The notes below the pieces were generated by a model that saw only the letters and a program-made list of their open reading frames with translations, had not been told where the DNA came from and made no database searches. The position numbers and the translations under genes are program-made. A stretch of 64,000 bases of DNA. It comes from Akkermansia muciniphila (GTDB lineage: Bacteria > Verrucomicrobiota > Verrucomicrobiia > Limisphaerales > UBA9464). The stretch lies in the NCBI GenBank assembly GCA_945898055.1, contig CAMDGV010000004.1, positions 62,001-126,000 on the forward strand, in the 5' to 3' direction. Below, piece after piece: positions 36,947 to 45,883 of the stretch. Positions within the stretch are counted from its first letter, which is position 1. Each line of letters opens with the position of its first letter.

Positions 36947-37450
36947 TTAAAGCAGATACTGCAAGTAGACGACGTCCAGCCAACGCCCAAATTTAAAGCC
37001 CACCTGTCGCACGACACCCACTCGCTCAAAGCCATGCCGTGCATGGAGCCGGAGACTGGACTCATTGGCCGCATCGATCGCCGCCAAGACCACATGCAGT
37101 CCGCGCGCTCGTGCCGCTGGAATTAAGGGAGCCAACAATAACCCGCCCAACCCCTGCCCTCGATATCCCTCGTCGACATACACGGAATTCTCTGCAGTAA
37201 AGCGAAATCCCATTCGGTCATGATATCGATTTAGGGCGCTCCAACCCAAAATCTTACCACCGACATCCTCAATCACAAAAACCGCATAGCCATCTCTTTG
37301 ACGTTCCGCTAGCCACTGCTGCCGGTGCTCCAGCGTCCGCGGTTCATAATCATAGGTCGCCGTTGTCTTCAGCACCGCATCATTATAAATCGCTAAAATT
37401 CCAGGGCAGTCCCGGTCTTCAGCGGGTCGAATTGTGGGTTGACTCATCAA
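36947..37450 (-). CDS. GNAT N-acetyltransferase, phosphinothricin/methionine-sulfoximine type
   Basis: 167 residues. The start TIRPAEDRDCPGILAIYNDA, the insert TTATYDYEPRTLEHRQQWLA, and the acetyl-CoA loop VDEGYRGQGLGGLLL match Pat/MddA-like acetyltransferases. NESSLRLHARHGFERVGVVR, then KFGRWLDVVYLQ, ends the protein as in that family. Such enzymes acetylate amino acid analogues. It precedes the AI-2E gene by 64 bp on the same strand. Confidence 0.9.
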   Translation of the reverse strand: MMSQPTIRPAEDRDCPGILAIYNDAVLKTTATYDYEPRTLEHRQQWLAERQRDGYAVFVIEDVGGKILGWSALNRYHDRMGFRFTAENSVYVDEGYRGQGLGGLLLAPLIPAARARGLHVVLAAIDAANESSLRLHARHGFERVGVVRQVGFKFGRWLDVVYLQYLL

Positions 37451-37511
37451 AAATTAAGCGCAATTGCCTTCGAATTCACAAGGGCTCTTTAAACGTGACC
37501 TACAGCTTAAA

Positions 37512-40500
37512 TCAACGTCGTGTCAAAAGGTAGTTTAGAAGATGCTGAAATTCAGGCTCCGTTATCGACTCTCCAAAATTGTCTGGCATCAAGGATAACG
37601 CTCCCTCCTCACGCTGGAGGACCGAGGACTTAGGCACGGTAAATTCGACTCCCAATCCGTTGGCTAAGACCAACACTTCTCCTTCTTCCCGACGGAACAA
37701 TCCGGAGACGGTCTCGCCGTCGTTTAAGGTCACCAGAGTCTGACGAAATGCAGGATCGACCGTCCGGTTGGGATCCAAAATATCTTCACATAACCGTTCC
37801 ACCCCTCGATTCCCAATTCCAGTTAATTGCGGCCCAACTAGTCCGCCTTTACCCTCTATCTGGTGACAAGGCGCGCAGTGAGTTTCAAATACTTTCTGCC
37901 CTAGGTCCGCCCGGGTTGCAGATTGAGTATAACCGACGCGTCGAGTTGTGATAAATCGATCACGCACCTCATCAAAGGAACTCAATCCGCGAGTCAACTT
38001 CTCCATCCGCACTTGCCCATTTGCAGGAACTGCTCGTTGGATTCGGTCTCGAAGGCTCGGTACTTGAAGCAAACGAGGTGAGGCCACCCCCAGCTCCACT
38101 GCCTTGAGCACTAACGACGCTCCCTCCACGTGTCCCACCAAGGCCGTCGCCCATACCTGTTGAACGCGATAAGACATCCCCTTGAAGGCATCGGTCACCA
38201 GAGCGTGCCCCGTCGGAAGGGGCCCTTCACTCAAAATCAACCCCATCCGTTCTCTCAAATTTATCGACTGCAACGGATCGACAACTAAGGGCCCAAGACC
38301 CACCACCGCATCGCTCGGATCCATCTGCATCCATCCACGCGCCGCGGCGGCCCGTACTTCCGTATTTTCAGCGCTCAGTGCCATTACTTTGAGCCTCGGT
38401 ATTAAACCGGTCTGCCCGGTGCGCGCTGCCAATCCAGCCGCCGCAACCATCCGTTCGGCTCTGGCCCTCGGAGAACTTGCAGGCAAGGCGGGGCCCCCTT
38501 CGATCCCTCCAATGGCAATCCAAGCGTAGGCATCGCCATCGTCTCCATCCACCACTTCTAAGATCACACGGCGGCCTAAAAAGGGATCGGTTTTCCACTG
38601 AACACGAAGGGCAATATCACTACGGGGCGGTCGCACCTCAAACAAAAGAGTTCCTTGAATGGCGTCCCTCAATCGGACCGCGTTTACCTTTTTTGCGGGC
38701 TTATCCGGATACCCATCGTGGCCACAAAGCGAAAAGGTTAAACTCGACCCAGCGATAAACTCAGGCGATCTCACGGTGCCCGTCTTTTGTTCACCGCGCA
38801 TTAAACTGGAAAGCACCCTCAAAGTGCTTCCGTCGGCTCGATTTCGCACTTGAAAATCCCACGGACTCTCGGTCGTCGATCCCTCCTTCGATTGATGACT
38901 CCAGCCGCTCTCGGTCGATTCGCTCAGAAGACGTTCGGCCAAATCTAAACCCCATTCCTTGAGGCTAGGAGATAACCCACTTCCTCGTTGCCCAAGTCCC
39001 TGTTCCATCGATCGAAATAATCCAAGTTGGAAATCAACTTCACCAGCAAATCGTCCACGAATGATCGTCACTAGATCCGGCAAAACAGCCTCCGACGCAT
39101 ACCGTGCGGAGTGCTTCAAAGCATCTCCAAGACTTGGCAAAGTCGTGCCTGACAATTGAGGCAATTCGCGAATCAGAAAGCGGGCCGCTTCAGGTGAATT
39201 CACAGAGAGGGCGATCCCTGACAATAACCGACTCTCCAGCAAATTTAATTGGGCCCATCCTAGGACGGACTCGAAAAGAGCAGGCACCGCTAAATGATCT
39301 CGTAACGCTTTTCGTACAACATACTGAAGATGTGTATCCTGTGCTTCTGTTGAGGTCAGAAGTGCCATCAAGGGTCGCACCGACTCAACGGTGGGCCACG
39401 CTCCCAGCACTTCAACTGCGCAACGTCGCACCAACGCATCCGGATCCGATATTCTTCGCAGTAAGATGGCTCGAGCGGCTTCAGGACGTTCCAATGGAAA
39501 AGTTAATGCACCGTTTTTGTCGCGTCGGACCCTTCGTTCGACCGCCATCCTTAGCCCGTGAATTCGAACCACTGGCTCAGGGGCATTCCAAGTTTCAATG
39601 AGCTCTGCCTCCGTTAAGGCTCCCAGATTCTCTAAAGCCCACAGCGCGTGAACGCGCGCTCGCACCCGATTATCAGCCTCTCCCGAACCCTCGGAGGTTC
39701 GCGACTTCTCTCTTAATGCCAATACCGCCGATCGACCATAACGATCGTTGATCTCGTGTTGTGCCAATAAGCGGCGACCCAGATTCGGTGAATCTAATTC
39801 CCAAAGCAAACCCTCTAAACCCACGGCCAAGGCGGGGGAACGTAACACTGGGCGTCCGTCCTTCCCTGTGTACACGATGCGCCACAACCTCCCCTTGTCT
39901 CGGTCTCGTCCGGGATGAGTCAATGGTACCTCATAATGCCCAATAATGCGGTTATAGAAGTCAGCGACATAAAGCGCTCCGTCCGGGCCAAGAAGAGTGT
40001 CCACGGGTCGAAACCAAGAATCATCCGAGGTCAAAAAATCAGGCTGCTCGATCGCCTTCGGCGTTGAACCAACGAACTCAATTCGATCCCGATTTAGTCG
40101 ACTGGTCATCACATTTCCAATCAAGAACATATCCTTATACTCTGAAGGCCAAAGTGCGTCCTCGTAGTAAAGTGCTCCATCGATTGCCGTACTTCCGTGG
40201 GCGTGTTCTAACATCACTGGAGCAAAACCCAAACCATCGTGGGGCTTACCGAAACTAGGATAATATCCGCCAGCCAAAAGTTGATAAATCGGAGCACTAT
40301 GACAATCGCTAGAATACAGATTTCCTCTTGAATCCCAGGTGAGCCCAAACGGATTCACCTGTCCGTGGGTATGGTGCTCAATCCGTGATCGATCCAACCG
40401 CACCCGATACGTATTGCCGGAGTTTAAATCCACCCGACTCCCATCCAAGGCGGTCACATGCGAGTCATTGTTAAACCCATGTGAAGCATACATCCAACCA

Positions 40501-41060
40501 TCAAATCCACGCCGAAATGAGGCCTGATTTCCATGGGTATCGCGGGTATGATCGAAGGGCCCATACAAAACGGTTCGCTGATCGGCCTTGCCATCTCCGT
40601 CAGTGTCTTCGAGCAACCATATATTCGGGATGCTCCAAACAATCGCTTTCCAATGCTGATCATCGGTTCGAAAGGGATAAACCCCAATGGGGATATTCAA
40701 CCCTCCCGCAAATTCTGTGGTCTTTCTCGCCCTTCCATCCGGACCAAAATCCTCAAAAATCATCAATCGATCCAAGCTCGGTCGATCGGCCGGGGCAGCC
40801 CAAGGATACTCAATACTGGTGGTGACCCACAGTCGACCGATAGCATCGAAAGCCAAGTTCATCGGCTTATTAATCTGCGGTTCGGCCGCGACCAGTTGGA
40901 TCTCAAATCCCGGTGGCAAATGAAAGCGATCCCGCTGCTTTTCTGCCGCTACCGGTTCTGTGGTGCGAACCCCTAACGCTAATTCGTCAGCCGCTTGCAG
41001 CGTCCTAAAAAGCCACGGCCAGCCGAGGGCAAGAATCAAAAAAAACGAGAAATTTCTCAT
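37512..41060 (-). CDS. PVC-type membrane-bound dehydrogenase with HEAT repeats and c-type heme domain
   Basis: ATG at 41060 starts a signal peptide (MRNFSFFLILALGWPWLF); the frame can extend to 41141. About 1182 residues. The N-terminal beta-propeller is the PVC putative membrane-bound dehydrogenase domain (FHLPPGFEIQLVAAEPQINK, FDAIGRLWVTTSIEYPWA, GPDGALYVADFYNRIIGHYE). The middle region holds HEAT-like repeats. The C-terminus is a cytochrome c domain with CAPCH (FETHCAPCHQIEGKGGLVGP, then LTGIGNRG) and the ending NFGESITEPEFQHLLNYLLT. Exported; probably oxidises a sugar or related compound. Very large multi-copy family in Planctomycetes and Verrucomicrobia. Confidence 0.88.
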   Translation of the reverse strand: MRNFSFFLILALGWPWLFRTLQAADELALGVRTTEPVAAEKQRDRFHLPPGFEIQLVAAEPQINKPMNLAFDAIGRLWVTTSIEYPWAAPADRPSLDRLMIFEDFGPDGRARKTTEFAGGLNIPIGVYPFRTDDQHWKAIVWSIPNIWLLEDTDGDGKADQRTVLYGPFDHTRDTHGNQASFRRGFDGWMYASHGFNNDSHVTALDGSRVDLNSGNTYRVRLDRSRIEHHTHGQVNPFGLTWDSRGNLYSSDCHSAPIYQLLAGGYYPSFGKPHDGLGFAPVMLEHAHGSTAIDGALYYEDALWPSEYKDMFLIGNVMTSRLNRDRIEFVGSTPKAIEQPDFLTSDDSWFRPVDTLLGPDGALYVADFYNRIIGHYEVPLTHPGRDRDKGRLWRIVYTGKDGRPVLRSPALAVGLEGLLWELDSPNLGRRLLAQHEINDRYGRSAVLALREKSRTSEGSGEADNRVRARVHALWALENLGALTEAELIETWNAPEPVVRIHGLRMAVERRVRRDKNGALTFPLERPEAARAILLRRISDPDALVRRCAVEVLGAWPTVESVRPLMALLTSTEAQDTHLQYVVRKALRDHLAVPALFESVLGWAQLNLLESRLLSGIALSVNSPEAARFLIRELPQLSGTTLPSLGDALKHSARYASEAVLPDLVTIIRGRFAGEVDFQLGLFRSMEQGLGQRGSGLSPSLKEWGLDLAERLLSESTESGWSHQSKEGSTTESPWDFQVRNRADGSTLRVLSSLMRGEQKTGTVRSPEFIAGSSLTFSLCGHDGYPDKPAKKVNAVRLRDAIQGTLLFEVRPPRSDIALRVQWKTDPFLGRRVILEVVDGDDGDAYAWIAIGGIEGGPALPASSPRARAERMVAAAGLAARTGQTGLIPRLKVMALSAENTEVRAAAARGWMQMDPSDAVVGLGPLVVDPLQSINLRERMGLILSEGPLPTGHALVTDAFKGMSYRVQQVWATALVGHVEGASLVLKAVELGVASPRLLQVPSLRDRIQRAVPANGQVRMEKLTRGLSSFDEVRDRFITTRRVGYTQSATRADLGQKVFETHCAPCHQIEGKGGLVGPQLTGIGNRGVERLCEDILDPNRTVDPAFRQTLVTLNDGETVSGLFRREEGEVLVLANGLGVEFTVPKSSVLQREEGALSLMPDNFGESITEPEFQHLLNYLLTRR

Positions 41061-41443
41061 CGGATTTACTAAAATGAACCTCGCCAGCCTACGCTTAATT
41101 CGTCGACAGAAAAGGCTGATGCGATCCAGAAATAAAATCATTTGCCTGGCTCACTCCAGAAATAGGCTGCCTCGTCTCATTCTCAAAAGGCTCAAACACC
41201 TGACTCGGCTTCATTTAGGTCTCAGGCAGAGAAATCCACAAATCCGGCCGCCCCAAATTGTAATGAACAGATCGCCCCAACACTGGGCCTAGTCTGAGCT
41301 CATTGTGATAAGTATCCGCTACTACGGCCCCTTCAGATCACACTCTTGTCCCACTTTACCGAAGGACAAAGAGGATCGTTAAAATTGGGAAACTCTCTTT
41401 GCCGCTTGGTCTCTGGCTCCGATTCCAGAATCATCAACGTCCG

Positions 41444-43009
41444 ATGCCACGATGGCTTTCTTCTTCCGGCGCTGCCGGAATCGCTACCCTGCTCAGCCGG
41501 ATCCTTGGATTTGCTCGAGAATCTGCCTACGCCGCCTTTATGGGCACAGGACCGGTCGCTGATGCCTTTTTTCTCGCCTTCCAAATTCCTAATCTTCTTC
41601 GACGATTACTTGGGGAGGGGGCTTTATCGGCCGCTTTCATCCCTGTTTTTAAAGAAACCGAGCGAAACCAAGGTCATGCTGCTGCTTGGCGCGTTGGGGT
41701 CGCCTTCATTTGGTCCATTCTCTTGGCTACCTCAGTGATTTGCCTGGTCCTCGGACTCTTCCTCACCTGTATGGTCACGGTTTCTAACGTCAACAGTCAG
41801 ACCGAACTCATGTTTCGTCTGATGCGCTGGATGCTCCCGTACTTGCCGATGGTCTGCGTGGCCGCTGCATTAATTGGTATGCTCAATGCCCGGCGCATTT
41901 TCTTTTTGCCCGCTCTCGGTGCCACAATGCTCAACGCCACAATGCTCGGATCTATCTGGTTTCTCGCCCCACGTTTTGGATCTAGCCTCGAAACACAAAT
42001 CTTCGGGCTCGCCTTGGGTGTGGTGGTGGCCGGATTCCTCCAGTTAGCGTTTCAAGTACCCTCTCTCTGGAAGGAGGGTTTTCGCTTTCATTGGCTCGAC
42101 CCTCGGAAAGAACCCGCAGTCCATGAAATCGCTCGCCGTATGGGCCCCTCCATCCTCGGTGTCGCCGCCTTTCAAATCAGCACGGTTCTCTGCCAAACTC
42201 TGGCCTATTCCCACGGCGATGATCTCGTCTCCTCTTTCAATTATGCCATTCGGCTGATGGAACTTCCTCAGGGTGTGGTTGGTATCTCTCTCGCCACCGT
42301 TCTGCTGCCAGAACTCAGCGATCTAGCGGCTGATAAGAAATTCCCAGAGTTCAGATCCACCCTCTCTGAGGGCCTTCGACAAGTCTTCTTCCTCACCCTT
42401 CTACCCGCGATTATTTTGCTAGTTTTGTCTGAACCTATTGTGCGTCTTTTATTCGAACGGGGCGAATTCAAACCCCATTCCACCGGTCAGGTCGCTCTCA
42501 TGCTCGCGTGTCTCACTCCAGGCCTTCTCGCGTTCTCACTTAATAATATCCTCGCACGCGCCTTCTTTGCCCTCGGCGATACCGCAACCCCGATGCGAAT
42601 CAGCCTCGTCGCGATCGGCGTCAATGTCGTGACCGCTTTATTTTCCCTCGGTATTTATCCGCGGGCCGGTCTCGCTATCGCTAATTCTCTTAGCGGTCTG
42701 GTTAATTGTATCCTTCTCTTCTACGCCATAAAAAGGGCTCAACCCAAATTCGACATCTTCGCCTTCCGTCCAGCACTCCTCCGAATGCTGATCGCTGCTC
42801 TCGCCGCCGCAGTCGTGGCTTTCGCCGTCCGTTTCAGTTGCACTCAGTGGATCGGTCACTCATCCCTCCTTCCTCGTCTCGCCGAAGTCTTTATCCCAAT
42901 CGCTTTTGCCGCCCTCACCTACGGCGCGGTGGCTTTTGCCGTGGGACTCGGTGAAATACGAGATGTCATCAACGCTCTTCGGCGACGTCATCCCATCACT
43001 GTACCATGA
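41444..43009 (+). CDS. murJ: Lipid II flippase MurJ
   Basis: ATG at 41444 (MPRWLSSSGAAGIATLLSRI) is chosen over 41399. About 521 residues and 14 membrane segments, as expected for MurJ/MviN, which flips lipid II across the inner membrane. Family motifs: SRILGFARESAYAAFMGTGP, ADAFFLAFQIPNLLRRLLGE, GALSAAFIPVFKE. RLMELPQGVVGISLATVLLP and LLFERGEF follow in the second half. Its last codons overlap the start of the following hydrolase gene (ATGA). Confidence 0.95.
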   Translation: MPRWLSSSGAAGIATLLSRILGFARESAYAAFMGTGPVADAFFLAFQIPNLLRRLLGEGALSAAFIPVFKETERNQGHAAAWRVGVAFIWSILLATSVICLVLGLFLTCMVTVSNVNSQTELMFRLMRWMLPYLPMVCVAAALIGMLNARRIFFLPALGATMLNATMLGSIWFLAPRFGSSLETQIFGLALGVVVAGFLQLAFQVPSLWKEGFRFHWLDPRKEPAVHEIARRMGPSILGVAAFQISTVLCQTLAYSHGDDLVSSFNYAIRLMELPQGVVGISLATVLLPELSDLAADKKFPEFRSTLSEGLRQVFFLTLLPAIILLVLSEPIVRLLFERGEFKPHSTGQVALMLACLTPGLLAFSLNNILARAFFALGDTATPMRISLVAIGVNVVTALFSLGIYPRAGLAIANSLSGLVNCILLFYAIKRAQPKFDIFAFRPALLRMLIAALAAAVVAFAVRFSCTQWIGHSSLLPRLAEVFIPIAFAALTYGAVAFAVGLGEIRDVINALRRRHPITVP

Positions 43010-44040
43010 AAAATCACCGAACCCACTTTCGACTCAGCTGCTTTTGGCTCTTCGTTCGACTTCTAATCGCTGGATTTCTCGGTCCGGGTCTGACTCGTGC
43101 AGACTCAATCGGCCCTGCCACTTGGCGCGCAGCCCTGCAGCAAATCACCGGCCCGCTACCACCCCTCTCTCGTCGAGGCCCTCTTCATCTTCAGCTTGGG
43201 GAAGCTGTGAACTGCGATGGCTATGTGCGTCAACGCATCAGTTACGAAAGTGACCCCGGAGCGCGCGTTCCTGCCTTCCTTCTGATCCCCAACCCTGCCC
43301 TTACCAACAATCGACGCTCTTTCCCAGCGGTTCTCGCACTGCACCAAACTCATCCCGCTGGAAATAAAGTGGTCGTCGGCCTTGGCCAATCTCCCGATGA
43401 CGAATATGGGGTTGAACTGGTTCGACGCGGTTACGTCGTCCTAGCCCCCCCTTATCCGCATCTAGCCGACTACACTCCCGATCTCAGTCCCTTCCAAAGC
43501 GGTACTCTCAAAGCCATTTGGGACAATTCCCGAGGCTTAGACCTATTAACTGCTCTCCCTTACGTCGCCACAAATCGCGGCTTTGCTGCGATCGGGCACT
43601 CTTTAGGTGGCCACAATGCACTCTTCACCGCCGCTCTCGATCCCCGTATCTCAATCGTTGCTACCAGTTGTGGATTCGATTCTTTCCAAGATTATATGGA
43701 CGGACAAGAAGCTGTTTGGCAAGCCGGACGCGGTTGGTGCCAAGACCGCTATATGCCGCGTCTAGCCGCTTACCGCGGTCGCCTTGCTCAACTCCCCTTC
43801 GACTTCCCAGAAATCCTCGCTGCCATCGCACCGCGACCGATCTTTGTAAATGCGCCGCTCGGTGATTCTAACTTTCGATGGCGCAGCGTCGACCGCGTCG
43901 TGACCGCCGCCCGCCAACTTTCTAAACAAGCAGGATTCCCTAGCCAAATCACCGTCGAACATCCCGATTCATCCCATCGGTTTCCCTCCGACCTTCGGGA
44001 AAAAGCGTATCAAATGTTCGATACCACTCTCCGGCGTTGA
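43006..44040 (+). CDS. Secreted alpha/beta hydrolase (dienelactone hydrolase/acetyl xylan esterase-like)
   Basis: 344 residues with a signal peptide (CFWLFVRLLIAGFLGPGLTR, then ADS). The hydrolase core reads RSFPAVLALHQTHPAGNKVV, nucleophile elbow IGHSLGGHNALFTAALD, RISIVATSCGFDSFQDYMDG. The late His is in VEHPDSSHRFPSDLREKAYQ. Family members act on esters of polysaccharides or aromatics. The ATGA overlap with murJ implies translational coupling, although a link with lipid II is not evident. Confidence 0.8.
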   Translation: MKNHRTHFRLSCFWLFVRLLIAGFLGPGLTRADSIGPATWRAALQQITGPLPPLSRRGPLHLQLGEAVNCDGYVRQRISYESDPGARVPAFLLIPNPALTNNRRSFPAVLALHQTHPAGNKVVVGLGQSPDDEYGVELVRRGYVVLAPPYPHLADYTPDLSPFQSGTLKAIWDNSRGLDLLTALPYVATNRGFAAIGHSLGGHNALFTAALDPRISIVATSCGFDSFQDYMDGQEAVWQAGRGWCQDRYMPRLAAYRGRLAQLPFDFPEILAAIAPRPIFVNAPLGDSNFRWRSVDRVVTAARQLSKQAGFPSQITVEHPDSSHRFPSDLREKAYQMFDTTLRR

Positions 44041-44089
44041 CCCCCAATGTGCCCACTGAAACTGCACTCCGATTTTTTGCTGGATGGCT

Positions 44090-44370
44090 CCCAAGATTCC
44101 GGTAGGCCCCAATTCGAAGCGGCGGGCTCCAAAGAATGGAGCGAAACTCTTGTTTTCTTGATCCGTTGGAGACCGATCACCTGAAGCTTGCCGGTAGCTG
44201 ATTGCTAACTTAGGTGTCCAAGGGCCAGCAGGCGTTGTGCCCAAAGAAAACTGGGAAAACCAAGCTGAATGATTCAGCTCGGTCAATAGCCCCGTACCTA
44301 ATCGAGAAGTCCCTCGTTGAAAGGCTCCTTCAACTTCAAAATCGAAAGGCCCGCGCGCAGGATAACGCAC
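44090..44370 (-). pseudogene. Fragment of an alginate-export-like outer-membrane beta-barrel protein
   Basis: On the minus strand: RYPARGPFDFEVEGAFQRGT, WFSQFSLGTTPAGPWTPKLA, ISYRQASGDRSPTDQENKSF. These are typical beta-strand motifs near the C-terminus of AlgE-type alginate export proteins (strand, then A-x-G-D, then P-x-D). No N-terminus is present and the frame leaves the family after GILGAIQQ. It sits next to the tRNA-Gly on the same side as its terminator. Treated as a relic. Confidence 0.5.
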
Positions 44371-44437
44371 CCTCCGAATTCCCGGTGTTGACAGTCAAAA
44401 CGGATCCAAGCCGTTTAAAAGTAAATCATGACCCGAT

Positions 44438-44471
44438 AAAAAAAACGCGGTTCCCGTTTAAAGGAACCGCG
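44438..44471 (-). terminator. Rho-independent terminator of the tRNA-Gly gene
   Basis: On the minus strand a perfect 9-bp stem (CGCGGTTCC at 44463-44471, GGAACCGCG at 44446-44454) with an 8-base loop is followed by eight T (44438-44445). It lies 10 bp after the tRNA 3' end. Confidence 0.85.
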
Positions 44472-44480
44472 GCCAAAAAA

Positions 44481-44557
44481 TGGAGCGAGTGAAGGGATTC
44501 GAACCCTCGACATTCACCTTGGCAAGGTGACGCTCTACCAGGCTGAGCTACACTCGC
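44481..44557 (-). tRNA. tRNA-Gly (GCC anticodon)
   Basis: 77 nt with the 3' CCA encoded. Acceptor GCGAGTG pairs with CACTCGC. The D arm is GCTC..GAGC, the anticodon stem-loop reads TCACCTTGCCAAGGTGA with anticodon GCC, and the T arm is GAGGGTTCGAATCCCTTC. It decodes GGC/GGT. Followed by a strong terminator; the upstream neighbour on the same strand is the ABC permease. Confidence 0.97.
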
Positions 44558-44644
44558 AAACCCGACAAAGCAAACGATGCCGAAAAGAGAGGGGAATTGG
44601 CAAGCGCTGTTTTTAAGAAGTTAACCGAAAGTGAATTTAGCGGT

Positions 44645-45631
44645 CTAAGCGGCCTTATTTTGCCGCCATTTATCCAACCACACAGCCATGATGATAACCA
44701 TCCCAATGATGATCTCTTGAACGTAAGAGTCCCATCCAAGCTGATTGGTTCCATTCCGAAGGACCGCCATCAGGAGGGCTCCAAGGAGCGACCCACCGAT
44801 GCCACCGGTGCCTCCATTCAGACTGGCTCCACCGATAACCACAGCAGCGATAATGTCGAGCTCGAGACCCACCGCAACCGTGGGATCACCTTGAGTGAGC
44901 CGCGACTGCTGCATCAGGCCAGCCATCCCAAAGAAAGCTCCGGCGACCGCATACAAAAGAAGTTTTACCCGCGGAACACGAAGACCACAAAGCCGAGCGG
45001 CAGCTTCGTTGGAACCAATAGCGTAGACATGGCGACCAAAGACACTGCGTCGCATCACCAAGCTAGCCACCGTAGCAAGCCCAAGTGTAATCCAAACGCC
45101 GGGGGGTAATGGTAAAAAGCCACTCGGATTAGTTCGTTCCATCAAAGTGTTGAGCCCAGTGTTTTCTGGGTTATAAACCGCTTGTTTTCCACTAATCCAC
45201 TTTGCGCCGCCCCGGACGACGCCCATCATCCCTAGGGTAATGATAAAAGGGGGAAGCCGTAGTCCCGCAATGAGACTCCCATTCAGAGCGCCAATGACCG
45301 CACCGGTCGCAACGACCGCAACTGCCGCGACCCAAGAAGACGTGCCAGCAACTAGTAATTTAGCGCCCACAACCGAACTAAAAGCGACTGCAGCTCCGAC
45401 GCTCAGGTCTATACCTCCACCGACTATAATCAGGGTCATGCCTAAGGCGCCGAGCGCGACAATCACCGTTTGGGTGAGGACGATAGCGGCATTGCGGCCA
45501 GTGAAGACTGTGGGTCGGGCCTCGTCACTCAGGGCAAGAAGCCCAAGGACAAAGAAAAGCCCCAGCAAAGGGCCCGCTGACTGGAAAAACTTCCGCCAAG
45601 CGGGCGGCGACAGTTTAGATTGTTTCGACAT
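44645..45631 (-). CDS. Sugar ABC transporter permease (RbsC/XylH type)
   Basis: 328 residues, eight to ten membrane segments. The family motif is clear: ALGMTLIIVGGGIDLSVGAA, LRLPPFIITLGMMGVVRGGA, YAIGSNEAAARLCGLRVPRV and VVIGGASLNGGTGGIGGSLL, then GALLMAVLRNG. It belongs to BPD_transp_2 permeases for ribose and related sugars. No ATPase or substrate-binding protein gene is next to it: a tRNA lies downstream and the divergent pheA upstream. Confidence 0.93.
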   Translation of the reverse strand: MSKQSKLSPPAWRKFFQSAGPLLGLFFVLGLLALSDEARPTVFTGRNAAIVLTQTVIVALGALGMTLIIVGGGIDLSVGAAVAFSSVVGAKLLVAGTSSWVAAVAVVATGAVIGALNGSLIAGLRLPPFIITLGMMGVVRGGAKWISGKQAVYNPENTGLNTLMERTNPSGFLPLPPGVWITLGLATVASLVMRRSVFGRHVYAIGSNEAAARLCGLRVPRVKLLLYAVAGAFFGMAGLMQQSRLTQGDPTVAVGLELDIIAAVVIGGASLNGGTGGIGGSLLGALLMAVLRNGTNQLGWDSYVQEIIIGMVIIMAVWLDKWRQNKAA

Positions 45632-45883
45632 GCCAAGGTTTGTAATCGGTCAGAGGCTGAAGCTTGCAAGGGTTGTCTGCCAATAGCCGAAACGCGTTTC
45701 GGTGCTAATTTTCTGTGATCAGTGCGAAAGATAGTTTCAGTGACACAACCTCTTCCTCGCTTGATTTTATCCAGCTAACTCCATTTAGAAGCGGCTGGGA
45801 CCCGCAAAACCGCTCTTTTTCCTGAGCCCCAACGAAAAACCTACTTCGCCGCGAGCCCTTTTTACGTCAGCCTCACTCCTGTC

